This document shows positions 1-11,005 of a stretch of 64,000 nucleotides of DNA, piece after piece (the stretch's first letter is position 1; each line of letters begins with the position of its first letter). The notes beneath the pieces were generated by a model, which was not told the DNA's origin, did not search any database, and saw nothing but the letters and a program-made list of their open reading frames with translations. The stretch is taken from assembly GCA_034401135.1 (NCBI GenBank), contig JAWZSP010000002.1:2728001-2792000 (forward strand), read 5' to 3'. This DNA is from Volutella citrinella. Taxonomy: Eukaryota > Ascomycota > Sordariomycetes > Hypocreales > Nectriaceae. Made by a program: the position numbers and the translations under genes.

Positions 1-295
1 TTTCGGTAGAAGCTTCAAGATTGTCAGCCTTGCCGCGGTTTGCTGAGTAAAACGCCACAGTGCCACATGTTTTGCGGGGCCAGATGTGGCTAGCGCCTCA
101 TCTCCCTCGCGCAACAGGCTATCAAGCTCCCTCGGTCCCCACCTTGGACTTGAACTTCATCAGCCTCGACAATTTGACCGTGCAATCATCTTCGTTTCGG
201 TCGGTTTTGTGGGCGAGAAATCCGTCGGTTTCATGTCACAATAGCGGAACATCCCGAATAATGCGACATACTGGCGAGGTCAATGACATATCATA
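1..295. other. Left-edge intergenic, no gene seen
   Basis: No supported gene is seen here. It is the upstream flank of the pinin-like gene and presumably holds its promoter and 5' leader. The one open frame on the plus strand has no recognisable protein character. Confidence 0.5.
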
Positions 296-1383
296 ATGGC
301 GACGGTGGAAGAGTATGCATCCCTCACTTAGCACCTACAAACGCGTACGTATCGCTAATTCCTGTATAGAGGGCAACTTCTAGATAGGACTACATCAGAC
401 AGAGAGAAGGATGCATCGCTAGGCGACGGAACCGAACGAGATGGGCTAAAGAGAAAAGCAATCGGCAGCGACGACGACGAATCCCCGAAGAGGGCGAAAC
501 GCGATGACCAACACTTCCACAAGGCTGTGAGTCGCCGGCCAGTCCGAAGCTCTCCTCCGCCACCTCAAGACTTCTACGATGACCCCACAACCCATGATAC
601 CGATCGCCGTAAGTCGGCAACTCAGGAGGAGAAGAAGCGTGGGAAGCGACTGTTTGGGGGGCTGCTGAGCACCCTAAGCCAAACAACTGGAAGCTCTCAA
701 CAGAAGCGCCGCTTGGAGATCGAGCGGCGGCAACAGGAACGGCTACAACAGCAGAAGAATGACGATGATCGCGAAAAGGCAGACAAACTGGCTTGCGCGA
801 CCAAGATGCGCGAATCGGAACAGATCTACTTTGACGAGCTGGTCGTGAGTTTGAAGCTTATCAATACTCGACATGCGGTACTGACGGCGCCAATCAGATG
901 CTCAATAGGCATTCCAAGATGCTGGCCATGGCTAAATTCCTCCGCACTAAATCCAGTCCACAAGTGGTAGGTGTTCTTGTGACTATGATACGGCCCCGAG
1001 TTGTCAGTCTGACGTCGGTATAGTACTACCTGCCCTGGAAGCCTACGACGGAACAAGAGGACCAAATTGAGGACCAGATACGGGACGCCAAAGCAGTGAT
1101 CGAAAAAGAGGTCAGCGAGTTTGAAGAACGCAAGAAACGTCACGCAAAGGACCACGGTCAACGGGAGGCACCGCCGTCTAGGCACCAAACCACGGAACAG
1201 GTGAACCAAGACACCGCTCCCGAAGAGCCTCCAGAGGGGGCCAACGGAGACGCCCAGGGAGTCGCCGATATACCGGATAATGAATCCAGCAACCGGCAGG
1301 CCCATAATCAGCACCACCATCACCACCACCATGACGAGGCAGACGTGCTTGAGGAAGCAGATGAGGACATGGTTATTTATTAA
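296..1383 (+). CDS. Pinin/SDK/memA-domain protein (spliceosome-associated)
   Basis: Four exons: 296-312, 370-844, 898-966 and 1024-1383, giving about 306 residues. The three introns (57, 53 and 57 bases) have GTATGC, GTGAGT and GTAGGT donors and AG acceptors, and every junction keeps frame. The first exon encodes only five codons plus two bases and was chosen because it restores an ATG in good context to an open frame that otherwise lacks one. From about residue 90 the pinin core is visible: a KRGKRLFGGLLSTL segment, then a long Arg/Glu/Gln-rich helix that probably forms a coiled coil, then YYLPWKPTTEQEDQIEDQI. The tail is acidic and has a His run. Pinin-family proteins bind exon-junction and spliceosomal complexes in the nucleus. 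That role is inferred from the family; there is no separate evidence here. Confidence 0.82.
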
Positions 1384-2376
1384 TTTGTCCGTCTCGCAGG
1401 CGCAGGTATCGGCCTACGCTTTTTGTGACTTTGTATCATTATGTAATGCTCTAGTTTGACGAGGACATCGCGAGTCGCTCGCACATTAGCCATTCCGGTG
1501 TGGGTATGGCGTTGTTACGGCGCGGAGACATGGGAGACATATGGGATTAGTCTCTTGTAACTTCCCAAGCAGTGTTTGGTCGAAAACGGCGTCGCTCAGT
1601 AGCTTGCAGATACCAATATTAACTCGATACCCTATATGCGTCTAAAAGCTGAGGCCGGCCCATCGTCAATAGTGCCAAGACTGTGATCTACGACAGACAT
1701 CAAGTTGAATATTTGGCTGGCACCTGGCCCATGGTGCAGCCCACACCGATGGCTGTCGCGGATAGTGGCACAATGCCATATTTACATCCACCCATCTGCA
1801 ACTTGTCGGCTTCAGCCATCACCATCTGCGCGGAGCAATGCGGGGCCAGCCATCAGGGAGGGTAATGATCCGACTCCGATCCTGCCTCGGCATCCGGTGC
1901 ATTGTGCCCCACCCCGCCTTGCCCGCCCCGTGACCCCCGTCCGGCAGAATGGGGAAGCTGGCGCACACCAGCCCCGCCTATCGGTTTGTTACTGCGCAAG
2001 GCCGCCTATCCGTGGAGTCTGAATGCCCATGCACGAGGACAAGCCCTGACAAACCGTTTTCGAGGCTCTGAAACCAGCATGTGAGGATACCCCGCTTGCC
2101 GGGAATCCCGGGACCCATTGCTGTCCCTCTCTCGAGTTACTCCACCCCTCAATTAGGATGTGTGTGCCGAGACTATTCCTTGGATGAGGAAGTAGATTGC
2201 CTCAGGGAACGGACCGACGTGCATATACATTTTGATGGTACCACCAGCTTCTGGGGCGGTTGAGGATACAAAAAGGGACGGGAGCAGCCACCCGCCTCCG
2301 TTGACGGGCTCTATCCGCCCTTTTTTTCATTTCATCCATTTCCAATTCGAGGGGCTTCTTGAAGTTGATCCAAACA
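1384..2376. other. Intergenic between pinin-like and epoxide hydrolase genes
   Basis: About 1 kb. It should contain the 3' end of the pinin-like transcript and the epoxide hydrolase promoter. A pyrimidine-rich stretch with a T run lies just upstream of the hydrolase ATG (about 2318-2345). The small open frames overlap one another in different frames and do not look coding. Confidence 0.5.
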
Positions 2377-3399
2377 ATGGCGGCAAAACCACTAGCACCA
2401 AACGACCCGCGCGTCGAGACCAGAACCGCTGAGGTCCGCGGCAGGACATACAGCTACATTCTGGGCCTGCCGAAGGAGGAGCCCATCGCCACCATATTCC
2501 TCATCCATGGCTTCCCAGACATCAGCTTCGGTTGGCGGTACCAGATTCCCTACCTCATGTCCCTGGGCTTCAGGGTAGTTGCCCCCGACATGGTTGGCTA
2601 TGCCGGAACCGATGCTCCAGCCGATCTTGAGCTCTACTCGCATAAGAGCATCGCCGCCGATATCAAGGAGCTGGCCAGGCAGATTGTCGGCAGCCAGCAA
2701 ATCGTCCTGGGCGGACATGACTGGGGCGGCATGGCCGTTTGGAGGGTCGCCCTGTGGTACCCTGACTTGATTCAAGCCGTCTTCAGCGTCTGCACCCCCT
2801 ACCACCCCCCCTCAAAGGAGTACATGTCTCTCGAGGACAGGATCTCACAGGGCATTCTCCTCAACTTCCGCTATCAGCTGCAGTTTATGGGGCCTGACGT
2901 GGAGAATCACATCCGCGGAAAGGACAAGGTCCGCCAGTTCCTCAATGCGCTCCACGGTGGCACGGGACCCAATGGGGAGAAGGGATTTAGCACCTATGAT
3001 GGCATCTTGTTCGAAAACCTTCCCAAGTTGAAGCGGACAAAGCTCATGAGCGAGGAGGAGCTCGATTACTACGCACAACAATATCTCCGTCACCAGCCCG
3101 AGCTCCGGGGACCGCTTAACTGGTACCGGACCAGGGAAATAACGTACAAGGAGGAGCTCGAGCTCGCTGGGAAGGATCACCGATTCAAGATGCCGGCCTT
3201 GTTCATCGGGGCAACGGACGATGCGGCATTGCCGCCTTGGATGTCGCAGAGCATGGATAGCCATTTCGACGACCTGACCCGAGGAGAGGTGAAGGCGTCG
3301 CATTGGGCGCTCTCGCAGGCTTCGCAAGACGTGAACAAGAACATTGGCGCATGGCTGGGCAAGGTCTTTGGCAACAATACTCTGAGGGCTTCTCTGTAA
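2377..3399 (+). CDS. Epoxide hydrolase, alpha/beta-hydrolase fold
   Basis: Single exon of 340 residues. I start at the ATG at 2377 (MAAKPLAP) because the frame upstream has only a TTG. The protein has the soluble epoxide hydrolase layout: the oxyanion-hole motif HGFP at residues 44-47, nucleophile Asp115 in GGHDWGG, a helical cap with candidate epoxide-polarising tyrosines (in RYQLQF and LNWYR), a catalytic acid near Asp281 in TDDAALP and base His309 in SHWAL. Members open epoxides to vicinal diols through a covalent aspartyl ester. There is no signal peptide or membrane segment, so it is probably cytosolic. The substrate cannot be told; fungal members act on lipid epoxides or xenobiotics. 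Haloalkane dehalogenases share the fold, but the HGFP motif and cap tyrosines favour an epoxide hydrolase. Confidence 0.88.
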   Translation: MAAKPLAPNDPRVETRTAEVRGRTYSYILGLPKEEPIATIFLIHGFPDISFGWRYQIPYLMSLGFRVVAPDMVGYAGTDAPADLELYSHKSIAADIKELARQIVGSQQIVLGGHDWGGMAVWRVALWYPDLIQAVFSVCTPYHPPSKEYMSLEDRISQGILLNFRYQLQFMGPDVENHIRGKDKVRQFLNALHGGTGPNGEKGFSTYDGILFENLPKLKRTKLMSEEELDYYAQQYLRHQPELRGPLNWYRTREITYKEELELAGKDHRFKMPALFIGATDDAALPPWMSQSMDSHFDDLTRGEVKASHWALSQASQDVNKNIGAWLGKVFGNNTLRASL

Positions 3400-5025
3400 G
3401 ATGACCTCCTAAACGGCGGCGTGTCCACGGGCGACGCGTACTAGTACGTATGATGGGCTGTTTTCGATTACAGGGTCACTTTACGAGCATAATGAGATTT
3501 CCAAGTGCAATGACAAGGGGTTGATATGAGTGGACTTTGAATAATTCGTCAAGCCTTACGTGTGTAGCGCATGCTGATCCCTCTTCGAAATTTTCCTGGC
3601 TAACGCAGCTTTTTGTACCTACTAATGGAGGAGCACTAGGGATTATATGTGACCGAAGTTGGTATGGAGATTGAATTAATTCAACAATAGCTGTTGAACA
3701 GCTGTTGAACAGTTTGCGTGGCGACTTGAGACCCGCCTAGCGCTGATATGTGTACACGAAATTCTCACACATCGTGCTCTCGAGCCGAGACGGGCCGCTT
3801 GTGAGTCCTTGAGGGGCGAGGACCGACAAAAGATGACGACGTGCGTACCATGCTGTGGCTGTGGCAGAATGGGTGGAGGAGCGGTTAGCGCGCAACCCAT
3901 ACATCTCGTAAAAGGAGGCCAATGGTTCAACGGCTCGGGGGGCTCTGGGTGGGTTCTGGGGCGGGTACCTCTAGCTGGCGGGCGAGCTGTCACGAGGTAG
4001 AGCCAGGCGTGAAAAGTCACGGTGTGTACATCGTAGTCGGATTCGAGGTACATCCAGGGCACTCCTGAAACCCCGGCCATTTGCAACATCCAGTGTCCAC
4101 GCTGCCTTAATTAGTGCTATACCACTCCTCGTTCACCTCTTTGTGGCGCTTGATGTGGCTGGCTTCAGCCCTCGCTTTACTGGAGCTACTACCGACAAGG
4201 CACATCGACAGCCTTGCTGTTGGGTGAAGCAATCCCGAACCGTGTCGACAGTTCGTGTAGTTGTGCAATAAATGGGCTAGATCAAGAAGTACTAGTAGGT
4301 ACCTGGGAGTTTTTGATGCCCGGGATGGACAATATTGTGCCCGCTGATGCCCGGCGAGAAATGAAGCAAAGGTGGGATGGACATCCCGATCCTGATGTAC
4401 AGGGGCACACAGGGGGTCCCCCAGGTCCTGACTTGTGTGCCAGTGGCATCCACTGGACCACTGATGACAGGATGTCAGCCACCCACCTCCCTGGCAACTG
4501 AGGGACTACCGCTGCAGGCCCACTAGCAGCACCCGCCACACATCCGCAGCGCAGCTGAGGTTGGTACCTCCACTGCTAATGGGCTAGCACTACCAGTCGG
4601 GAATCAGTTGCTGACACGGAGCAGCAAAGTCTACAGTCTGTGCTGGTGCTACGCAGCTTTCTTTGACCTGGAAACTCTAGATCCCAAACGTCCAGACCAA
4701 TCACCACGTACAAGATAGTCGCACGAGCCCACGACCGCTCGCCGCGTTTTCAATCAGGACTGTCGCTGCGTTCTTGCGTGGCGTATCTCGTCGTCAAGAA
4801 AGGAGGCTGTGCCAGCCCTTCGGGAACACGACGACATCTGGCGACAAGCAGCGAATCAACGCCAGCCCCTCGACCGTCAGCCTGCGCCCAGGTCTTGACG
4901 CTGCGCAACGACCACCATCAACGACCAACTCCCCGTTCGCACACATCTCCGGGCATTGAGTTCGCTTCCGCATGCTTCACGTTGCTTTGCCGAGTCGACT
5001 CTCCTGACCTTGACTGTCCGCCATC
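3400..5025. other. Intergenic upstream of the flippase gene
   Basis: About 1.6 kb with no supported gene. It holds the hydrolase 3' flank, a tandem 11-base repeat at about 3690-3712 (AGCTGTTGAAC twice) and two copies of the palindrome TACTAGTA (3439-3446 and 4290-4297). The last 350 bases are pyrimidine-rich and probably form the flippase promoter and leader. Short open frames there would be uORFs at most. Confidence 0.5.
3690..3712. repeat. Tandem duplication of an 11-base unit
   Basis: AGCTGTTGAAC occurs twice head to tail, with TTCAAC just upstream in inverted sense. It is short and has no sign of belonging to a transposon. Confidence 0.6.
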
Positions 5026-8000
5026 ATGGCTGGACGACAGCCTGGAGGCTTCCAAGGCGGACCCTCGAACAATCGCGACAACTTGTTGCTTGACCTCGAC
5101 AATGAGCAACCCGTCTACAACGACGGCCAACGATCCACGATAAATGACGACGACCTTATGCGATTCCACAATCAAGATCAACAAGACCAGAACCGACCCT
5201 CGGTATCCTACGATGACTTCGTCGGCGCGAGGCCGGCCCCTACATCACGCCCCGGTGCTGGCCTCTCAGCTCCCGGAGGATCCGCCCCCTCGGGCCCCTA
5301 TTCGACGACCCAGTTCAGCCAGACATCGGAACTGAACAATTACGATCGCTACGCTGACGACTTTGATGATTACCCTGCCGATGGCGACTCTTACTACCAA
5401 CATGGGGGTGCTGCCAACTCAGCTTCGGGTCCTGCCAGGTCCCAGGCCAGGAATCGCAACAGTGTTCTGGGACTTGGTGGGGGTTTTCTGGGCAGGGTGA
5501 AGAACAGGCTGGGGATGGGCCAAGGCTACTCTGAAATGGACCTTCCATTGACGGAAGCCGGCCATGAGCGGTCAGACTCTCGGGAGGCTCCCCAGCAACA
5601 GGCCAAGCAGAAGAAGAAGTTCGATATGGGTAACTTCAAGTTCGGGTTTGGCAAAGGAAAGCCAGATCCCTCGACCCTGGGTCCTCGTATCATCTACCTG
5701 AACAACCCGCCAGCAAACGCTGCGAACAAATACGTCGACAACCACATCTCAACCGCCAAGTACAACGTCGCCACCTTCCTCCCCAAGTTCCTCTTCGAGC
5801 AGTTCTCCAAATTCGCCAACATCTTCTTCTTGTTTACTGCTGCCCTGCAGCAGATCCCTAACCTCTCCCCGACGAATCCGTACACTACCATTGCGCCTCT
5901 CCTCATTGTGCTTCTCATCTCGGCCGGAAAGGAGCTGGTGGAGGATTACAGGCGGAAACAAGCAGACAATGCGCTCAACACCTCCAAGGCCCGCGTCCTG
6001 CGGGGGTCCAGCTTTGAGGAGACGAAATGGATCAACGTTGCCGTGGGCGACGTCGTGCGTGTTGAATCCGAGGAGCCATTCCCCGCCGATCTGGTTCTAC
6101 TAGCTAGTTCCGAACCCGAAGGACTTTGTTATATCGAGACGGCAAACTTGGATGGCGAAACCAACCTGAAGATCAAGCAGGGCTTGCCGGAGACTGCGAC
6201 TCTGGTCTCTCCCAGCGAACTGAGTCGACTAAGCGGGAGAATCAAGTCGGAACAGCCCAACAGCAGCCTGTATACCTATGAGGCGACACTGACCATGCAA
6301 TCCGGAGGTGGGGAGAAGGAGCTTTCCCTGAATCCCGAGCAGCTTCTTCTGCGAGGCGCTACCCTGCGCAACACTCCCTGGGTGCATGGTATTGTCGTCT
6401 TCACAGGTCACGAGACCAAACTTATGCGAAACGCAACGGCCACTCCCATCAAGCGAACTCGGGTCGAGAGGCAGCTCAACTGGCTCGTTTTGGTCCTTGT
6501 GGGCGTGTTGTTGGTGCTTAGCATCATTTGTTCCGTCGGCGATCTCATCCAGCGGCGCGTGGAGGGCAAGGCGCTTCGGTACCTCATGCTTGACAGCACC
6601 AATAACGCAGGGGATGTGGTGAACACATTCTTCAAGGATATGGTTACCTACTGGGTGTTGTTCTCCTCTTTGGTGCCCATTTCGCTCTTCGTCACCGTCG
6701 AAGTGGTCAAGTACTGGCACGGTATCCTCATTAACGACGACCTGGACATTTACTACGACAAGACTGACACGCCTGCCACATGCCGAACCTCGAGCTTGGT
6801 GGAAGAACTGGGCATGGTTGAGTATGTCTTCTCCGACAAGACCGGTACCTTGACCTGCAATATGATGGAGTTCAAGCAGTGCACGATTGCCGGAATCCAG
6901 TACGCCGACGATGTCCCCGAAGAACGCCGCCCTACCATTGAAGATGGAGTCGAGGTCGGTCTCTTCGACTTCCCTGCTCTCAGGGCCAATTTGAAGAATG
7001 GCCACGAGACAGCCTCGGCCATCGACCACTTCCTCGCCCTCCTCGCCACCTGCCACACCGTCATTCCCGAGCAGGATGATAAGGGCAAGATCAAATATCA
7101 AGCCGCCTCTCCCGATGAGGGTGCTCTGGTGGAAGGCGCCGTGGAGCTTGGATACAAGTTTGTTGCGAGAAAGCCCAAATCCGTCATCATTGAAGCGAAT
7201 GGAGAGGCTCAGGAATTCGAACTTCTTGCCGTCTGCGAATTCAACTCGACTCGAAAGCGAATGTCTACCATCTATCGATGCCCCGACGGCAAAATTCGCT
7301 GTTACACCAAGGGTGCCGATACGGTGATCCTTGAGCGACTCAACGACCAGAACCCACATGTTGAAGTCACCCTGAGGCATTTGGAGGAGTACGCCTCTGA
7401 AGGTCTGCGAACCCTCTGCCTGGCCATGCGAGAAGTTCCCGAGCAGGAGTTCCAGGAATGGTGGAAGATCTTTGATGCGGCGCAGACGACCGTTGGTGGA
7501 AACCGTGCCGACGAGCTTGACAAGGCCGCCGAGATTATCGAGAAAGATTTCTTCCTCCTTGGAGCTACTGCTATTGAAGATCGCCTCCAGGACGGCGTGC
7601 CCGAGACTATTCACACCTTGCAGGAGGCCAACATCAAAGTCTGGGTTCTCACTGGAGATCGACAAGAAACTGCTATCAACATCGGCATGAGTTGCAAGCT
7701 GCTCAGCGAGGACATGATGCTCTTGATTGTCAACGAGGAGTCTGCATCTGCTACACGAGACAATATCCAGAAGAAACTGGATGCCATCCGCACACAGGGC
7801 GATGGGACTATTGAAACGGAAACTCTGGCCTTGATCATTGACGGAAAGTCCCTGACATACGCACTGGAGCCGGACCTGGAGAAGCTGTTCTTGGACCTCG
7901 CAGTCATGTGCAAGGCTGTAATCTGCTGCCGAGTGTCACCCCTGCAAAAGGCGCTGGTGGTGAAGCTGGTTAAGAAGTATCAGAAAGATTCGATCCTCCT

Positions 8001-8975
8001 CGCTATCGGCGACGGAGCCAACGATGTCTCCATGATCCAAGCCGCTCACATTGGTGTGGGCATTAGCGGCGTGGAAGGTCTCCAGGCGGCGCGCAGTGCC
8101 GATGTCGCCATTGCACAGTTCAGATTCCTCCGGAAACTGATGTTGGTCCATGGTGCCTGGAGCTATCAACGCGTGAGCAAGACGATTCTGTTCTCCTTTT
8201 ACAAGAACATTACCTTGTACATGACACAATTTTGGGTAAGCCTCGTGATACTACTGTCTGGGCAACGGTTGAGCAAAAAAACTAACATTGTTGCAGTACA
8301 CGTTCCAAAATGTCTTTTCCGGGCAGGTCATTTACGAGTCGTGGACGCTGTCGTTCTACAACGTCTTCTACACTGTATTCCCGCCTCTCGCCCTCGGTAT
8401 TCTTGACCAGTTCATCTCTGCCCGCCTCCTCGACCGATATCCCCAACTGTACATGATGGGGCAGCGAAACGAATTCTTCAAGCTCAAGATCTTTTGCCAG
8501 TGGATCGGCAACGCCATTTACCACTCCATCATCCTCTACATCTGGTCTCAGCTTTTCTGGTATGGCGATGTCATGCTATCCGACGGCCAAATCGCTGGCC
8601 ACTGGGTATGGGGAACAGCGCTGTACGGCGCGGTCCTACTTACGGTCCTGGGCAAGGCGGCCTTGATTACGAGCAACTGGACCAAGTATCACGTCCTGGC
8701 GATCCCGGGCAGCATGGCCATCTGGTATGTCTTTGTCGCAGCCTACGGCACGGTCGCACCCATGGCGGGTGCTTCGAAGGAGTACCACGGCGTGATACCC
8801 AAGCTCTTCACGAACCCTGTCTTCTGGTTGCAGACACCTGTGCTGGCCATCATGTGCTTGCTGCGTGATATCGTTTGGAAGTATGTCAAGCGAATGTATC
8901 GGCCCAACACGTACCACCACATCCAGGAGATCCAGAAGTACAACATTCAGGATTACCGCCCAAGGCAAGTTTTTC

Positions 8976-9008
<33 letters not shown>

Positions 9009-9227
9009 CCGGGGATTCGCTCAACGCCAACTAACCAAACTCTCTTTTCTAGAATGGAGCAATTCCAGAAAGCCATCCGTAAGGTTCGACAGGTGCAGCG
9101 GATGCGAAAACAGCGCGGTTATGCCTTCTCGCAAGCCGACGAAAGTCAGACACGTGTGCTCCAGGCATATGACACAACCAAGCATCGCGGACGATACGGA
9201 GAAATGGCCAGCTCAAGGCCAAACTGA
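5026..9227 (+). CDS. DRS2: P4-ATPase phospholipid flippase, Drs2 type
   Basis: Three exons (5026-8235, 8297-8964, 9053-9227) encode about 1350 residues, the usual size for Drs2. Seen in the protein: a disordered Gly/Ser/Pro-rich cytosolic N-terminus; the first membrane pair with LQQIPNLSPT; the actuator motif DGET near residue 376; the P4 signature PISL near 551; the phosphorylated Asp604 in DKTGTLT; the hinge GDGAND near 995; and further membrane spans in the second exon. Drs2-type pumps move phosphatidylserine and phosphatidylethanolamine to the cytosolic leaflet of trans-Golgi and endosomal membranes with a Cdc50 subunit. Intron 1 is ordinary (GTAAGC...CAG). Intron 2 appears to use a GC donor (AG/GCAAGT at 8965), because only that choice joins the conserved tail beginning MEQFQKAIRKVRQ in frame. 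It carries a 30-base C run. The first ATG has a good context (CATCATGGC). Confidence 0.95.
8977..9006 (+). repeat. Poly-C homopolymer, 30 bases, inside a GC-AG intron
   Basis: Thirty consecutive C lie within intron 2 of the flippase gene (8965-9052). On the transcript this is a long C tract between donor and branch region; on the template strand it is a G run able to form G-quadruplexes. The exact length is uncertain because homopolymers this long are often miscounted. Confidence 0.85.
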
Positions 9228-10318
9228 TGAAGCGTGTGTGTGTGTTTGGTAATGGATGGACGGAGCAAGAACCGTGAATTTTTATGCACATGATGGATAA
9301 CTAAAGCAAACTGGGCCGATATAGGAGTTGCACGCTGTGTGATTGAAGCATACTTTTTTGTTTATCTGGTCTGCTTCTTGCGGTGGCTTTATTGTTTGTG
9401 GATGTGCCGTGGGTCTGGCCGTGATGCAGCATTTACATCGAAACCAAGCAAGCCTACCTTACTTTGACGTGCTTATGCACCTAGCTGACGCCTTGTATCG
9501 GCCTTTCGGTGGCTCGAGGCCGCAGAAGTTACGACGCCCACTCCCCGAGGGTTGGGAGAGGACAGTATAGTCGGATGGCGCGATGCTGATGGAAAGGAGC
9601 CGCAATCTGCGTCTTGCGAGCAGAAAGGAGGCTCCACATGCAGGGCCAACAACACCCTTGGCCTGGTTGATGGCTGACTGGGGTCGAGGTCGACGAGTGG
9701 CTCGACGTGTACTGTGTTATGTATGTATTGTATCTGCGGGCCCTAGTGTTGACAGAGAGACAAGGCTATGATTACTTCTGCATGACATTTCGCGCAAGGA
9801 AACGCTATCGTGATTCTGGTTCCCGGGAAGCTTTCAGCTTGCTGTACCATGCAGTTGAGCTAACTCCTGTTGTTGATATTCCCGCCGATTTGCTTCTGCA
9901 TTGCATGCGGACAGATATAGGGGCGGCTCATCAAAGGCAGGGCAACGACATAAATGGCACAGCCTTCCCATCATCTGTGGGCTCAAGTTTTTCCGTTACC
10001 TTTTCTATCCTCGTGGTCCATCCGCGGACAAATGTTTGGCATCCTCTCTTCTCTGAGTTGGCACACATCAGGACACATGGCCTCATCTCGCCCGCGCTGT
10101 AGCGAAGACTGGTAGAGTCCCGAGTACGAGTCCAATATTCTGTTGTGAGGTGGAACCTAGGGCTTGTTGGGTGTTGAACATGCGGCCAAGTATATAAGTG
10201 TGCAACTCTGGGGGAGGCTGCCCATGGCCTCCTCTTCCTGGCCTTATTGTTCTTGTTCTTCGGTCTCCCACTTACACAAACTCGACTCACTCCTTGGTTG
10301 CTCTTCCGTCTCAGCACC
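9228..10318. other. Intergenic between flippase and secreted-protein genes
   Basis: About 1.1 kb. It contains a short GT run just after the flippase stop and the promoter of the secreted-protein gene. No convincing gene is seen; the plus-strand frame from about 9707 to 10102 has no domain and ends before the TATA box. Confidence 0.5.
10191..10198 (+). promoter_or_regulatory. TATA box of the secreted-protein gene
   Basis: TATATAAG lies 120 bases upstream of the ATG at 10319. This places transcription start near 10220-10230 and gives a leader of about 90-100 bases. The spacing is typical for a strongly regulated fungal gene. Confidence 0.6.
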
Positions 10319-11005
10319 ATGAGGGCCGGATTAGCAGTTGCCATATCGCTTCTGGCGGCCGTGACACCGGCGCTGGGCAAGGTGATCTCGTACGAACTTG
10401 ACTCCGGACTGCCCGACGGCCTCTACTCGCTGACGTTTGAGAACAACGACGTCGCCTCCAAGCCCCTGGTCAAGCGGCGCGGCGACCTGCCGGAGCGCCT
10501 CAGGAAGCGGGCCCCCATGGACAACGGCTTGTTCTTCCCGCACAGGACGCAGCACGACATTGGCGACACGCGGATCGGCAACGACGAGAAATACCAGGGG
10601 ACGACGCCCAACGGCTACACGCACATCCACCTGCCCGTCTCCCACAAGGGCTGCTCGCGCAACCCGGCGCCGCTGGACGCGGAGGACCACTGGGCGTCCA
10701 AGCAGGCCCTCTTCAACTACTGCGAGGACGCCGAGGTGGACAAGATGCGCATCGAGGTGGCTCTCATGGGCACCGTCCAGGTCTACGTGTGCAGCTTCAC
10801 CATTGTCATCTTCAACACCAGCCCCTGCCCGCGCTACGAGTGGGAGGCGGCCGAGCTGCACTTCAACCGGACCTGCGGCGACAACCGCGGCGCCTGGGTC
10901 TACATGGACGAGTGGGACAAGTCGTATGGCCGCGCGCCTCGCAGCGAGAAGATTCAATGCTCCATGAGCGAGTTTACGCAGCCCCGAGACCCCAACAGGG
11001 GCTGA
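10319..11005 (+). CDS. Small secreted cysteine-containing protein, effector-like
   Basis: Single exon of 228 residues from the first ATG downstream of the TATA box. The N-terminus is a clear signal peptide (short basic n-region, hydrophobic core, ending near ALG-KV at residue 20-21). Dibasic sites follow, LVKRRGD and RLRKRAP within the first 65 mature residues, so a Kex2-processed propeptide is likely. The mature part has six cysteines (in GCSRN, NYCED, VCSF, PCPR, TCGD and QCSM), compatible with three disulfides, and a Trp/Tyr-rich end with WDKSYGRA. I do not recognise a named family. Size, secretion and cysteine content fit a candidate effector or secreted antimicrobial/adhesion protein, but function is not shown. 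It stands alone beside gene-poor DNA. Confidence 0.8.
   Translation: MRAGLAVAISLLAAVTPALGKVISYELDSGLPDGLYSLTFENNDVASKPLVKRRGDLPERLRKRAPMDNGLFFPHRTQHDIGDTRIGNDEKYQGTTPNGYTHIHLPVSHKGCSRNPAPLDAEDHWASKQALFNYCEDAEVDKMRIEVALMGTVQVYVCSFTIVIFNTSPCPRYEWEAAELHFNRTCGDNRGAWVYMDEWDKSYGRAPRSEKIQCSMSEFTQPRDPNRG

Noticed and set aside
6229..7665. 478-codon minus-strand frame inside the flippase gene
   Set aside because: It is antisense to the well-supported P4-ATPase exon.
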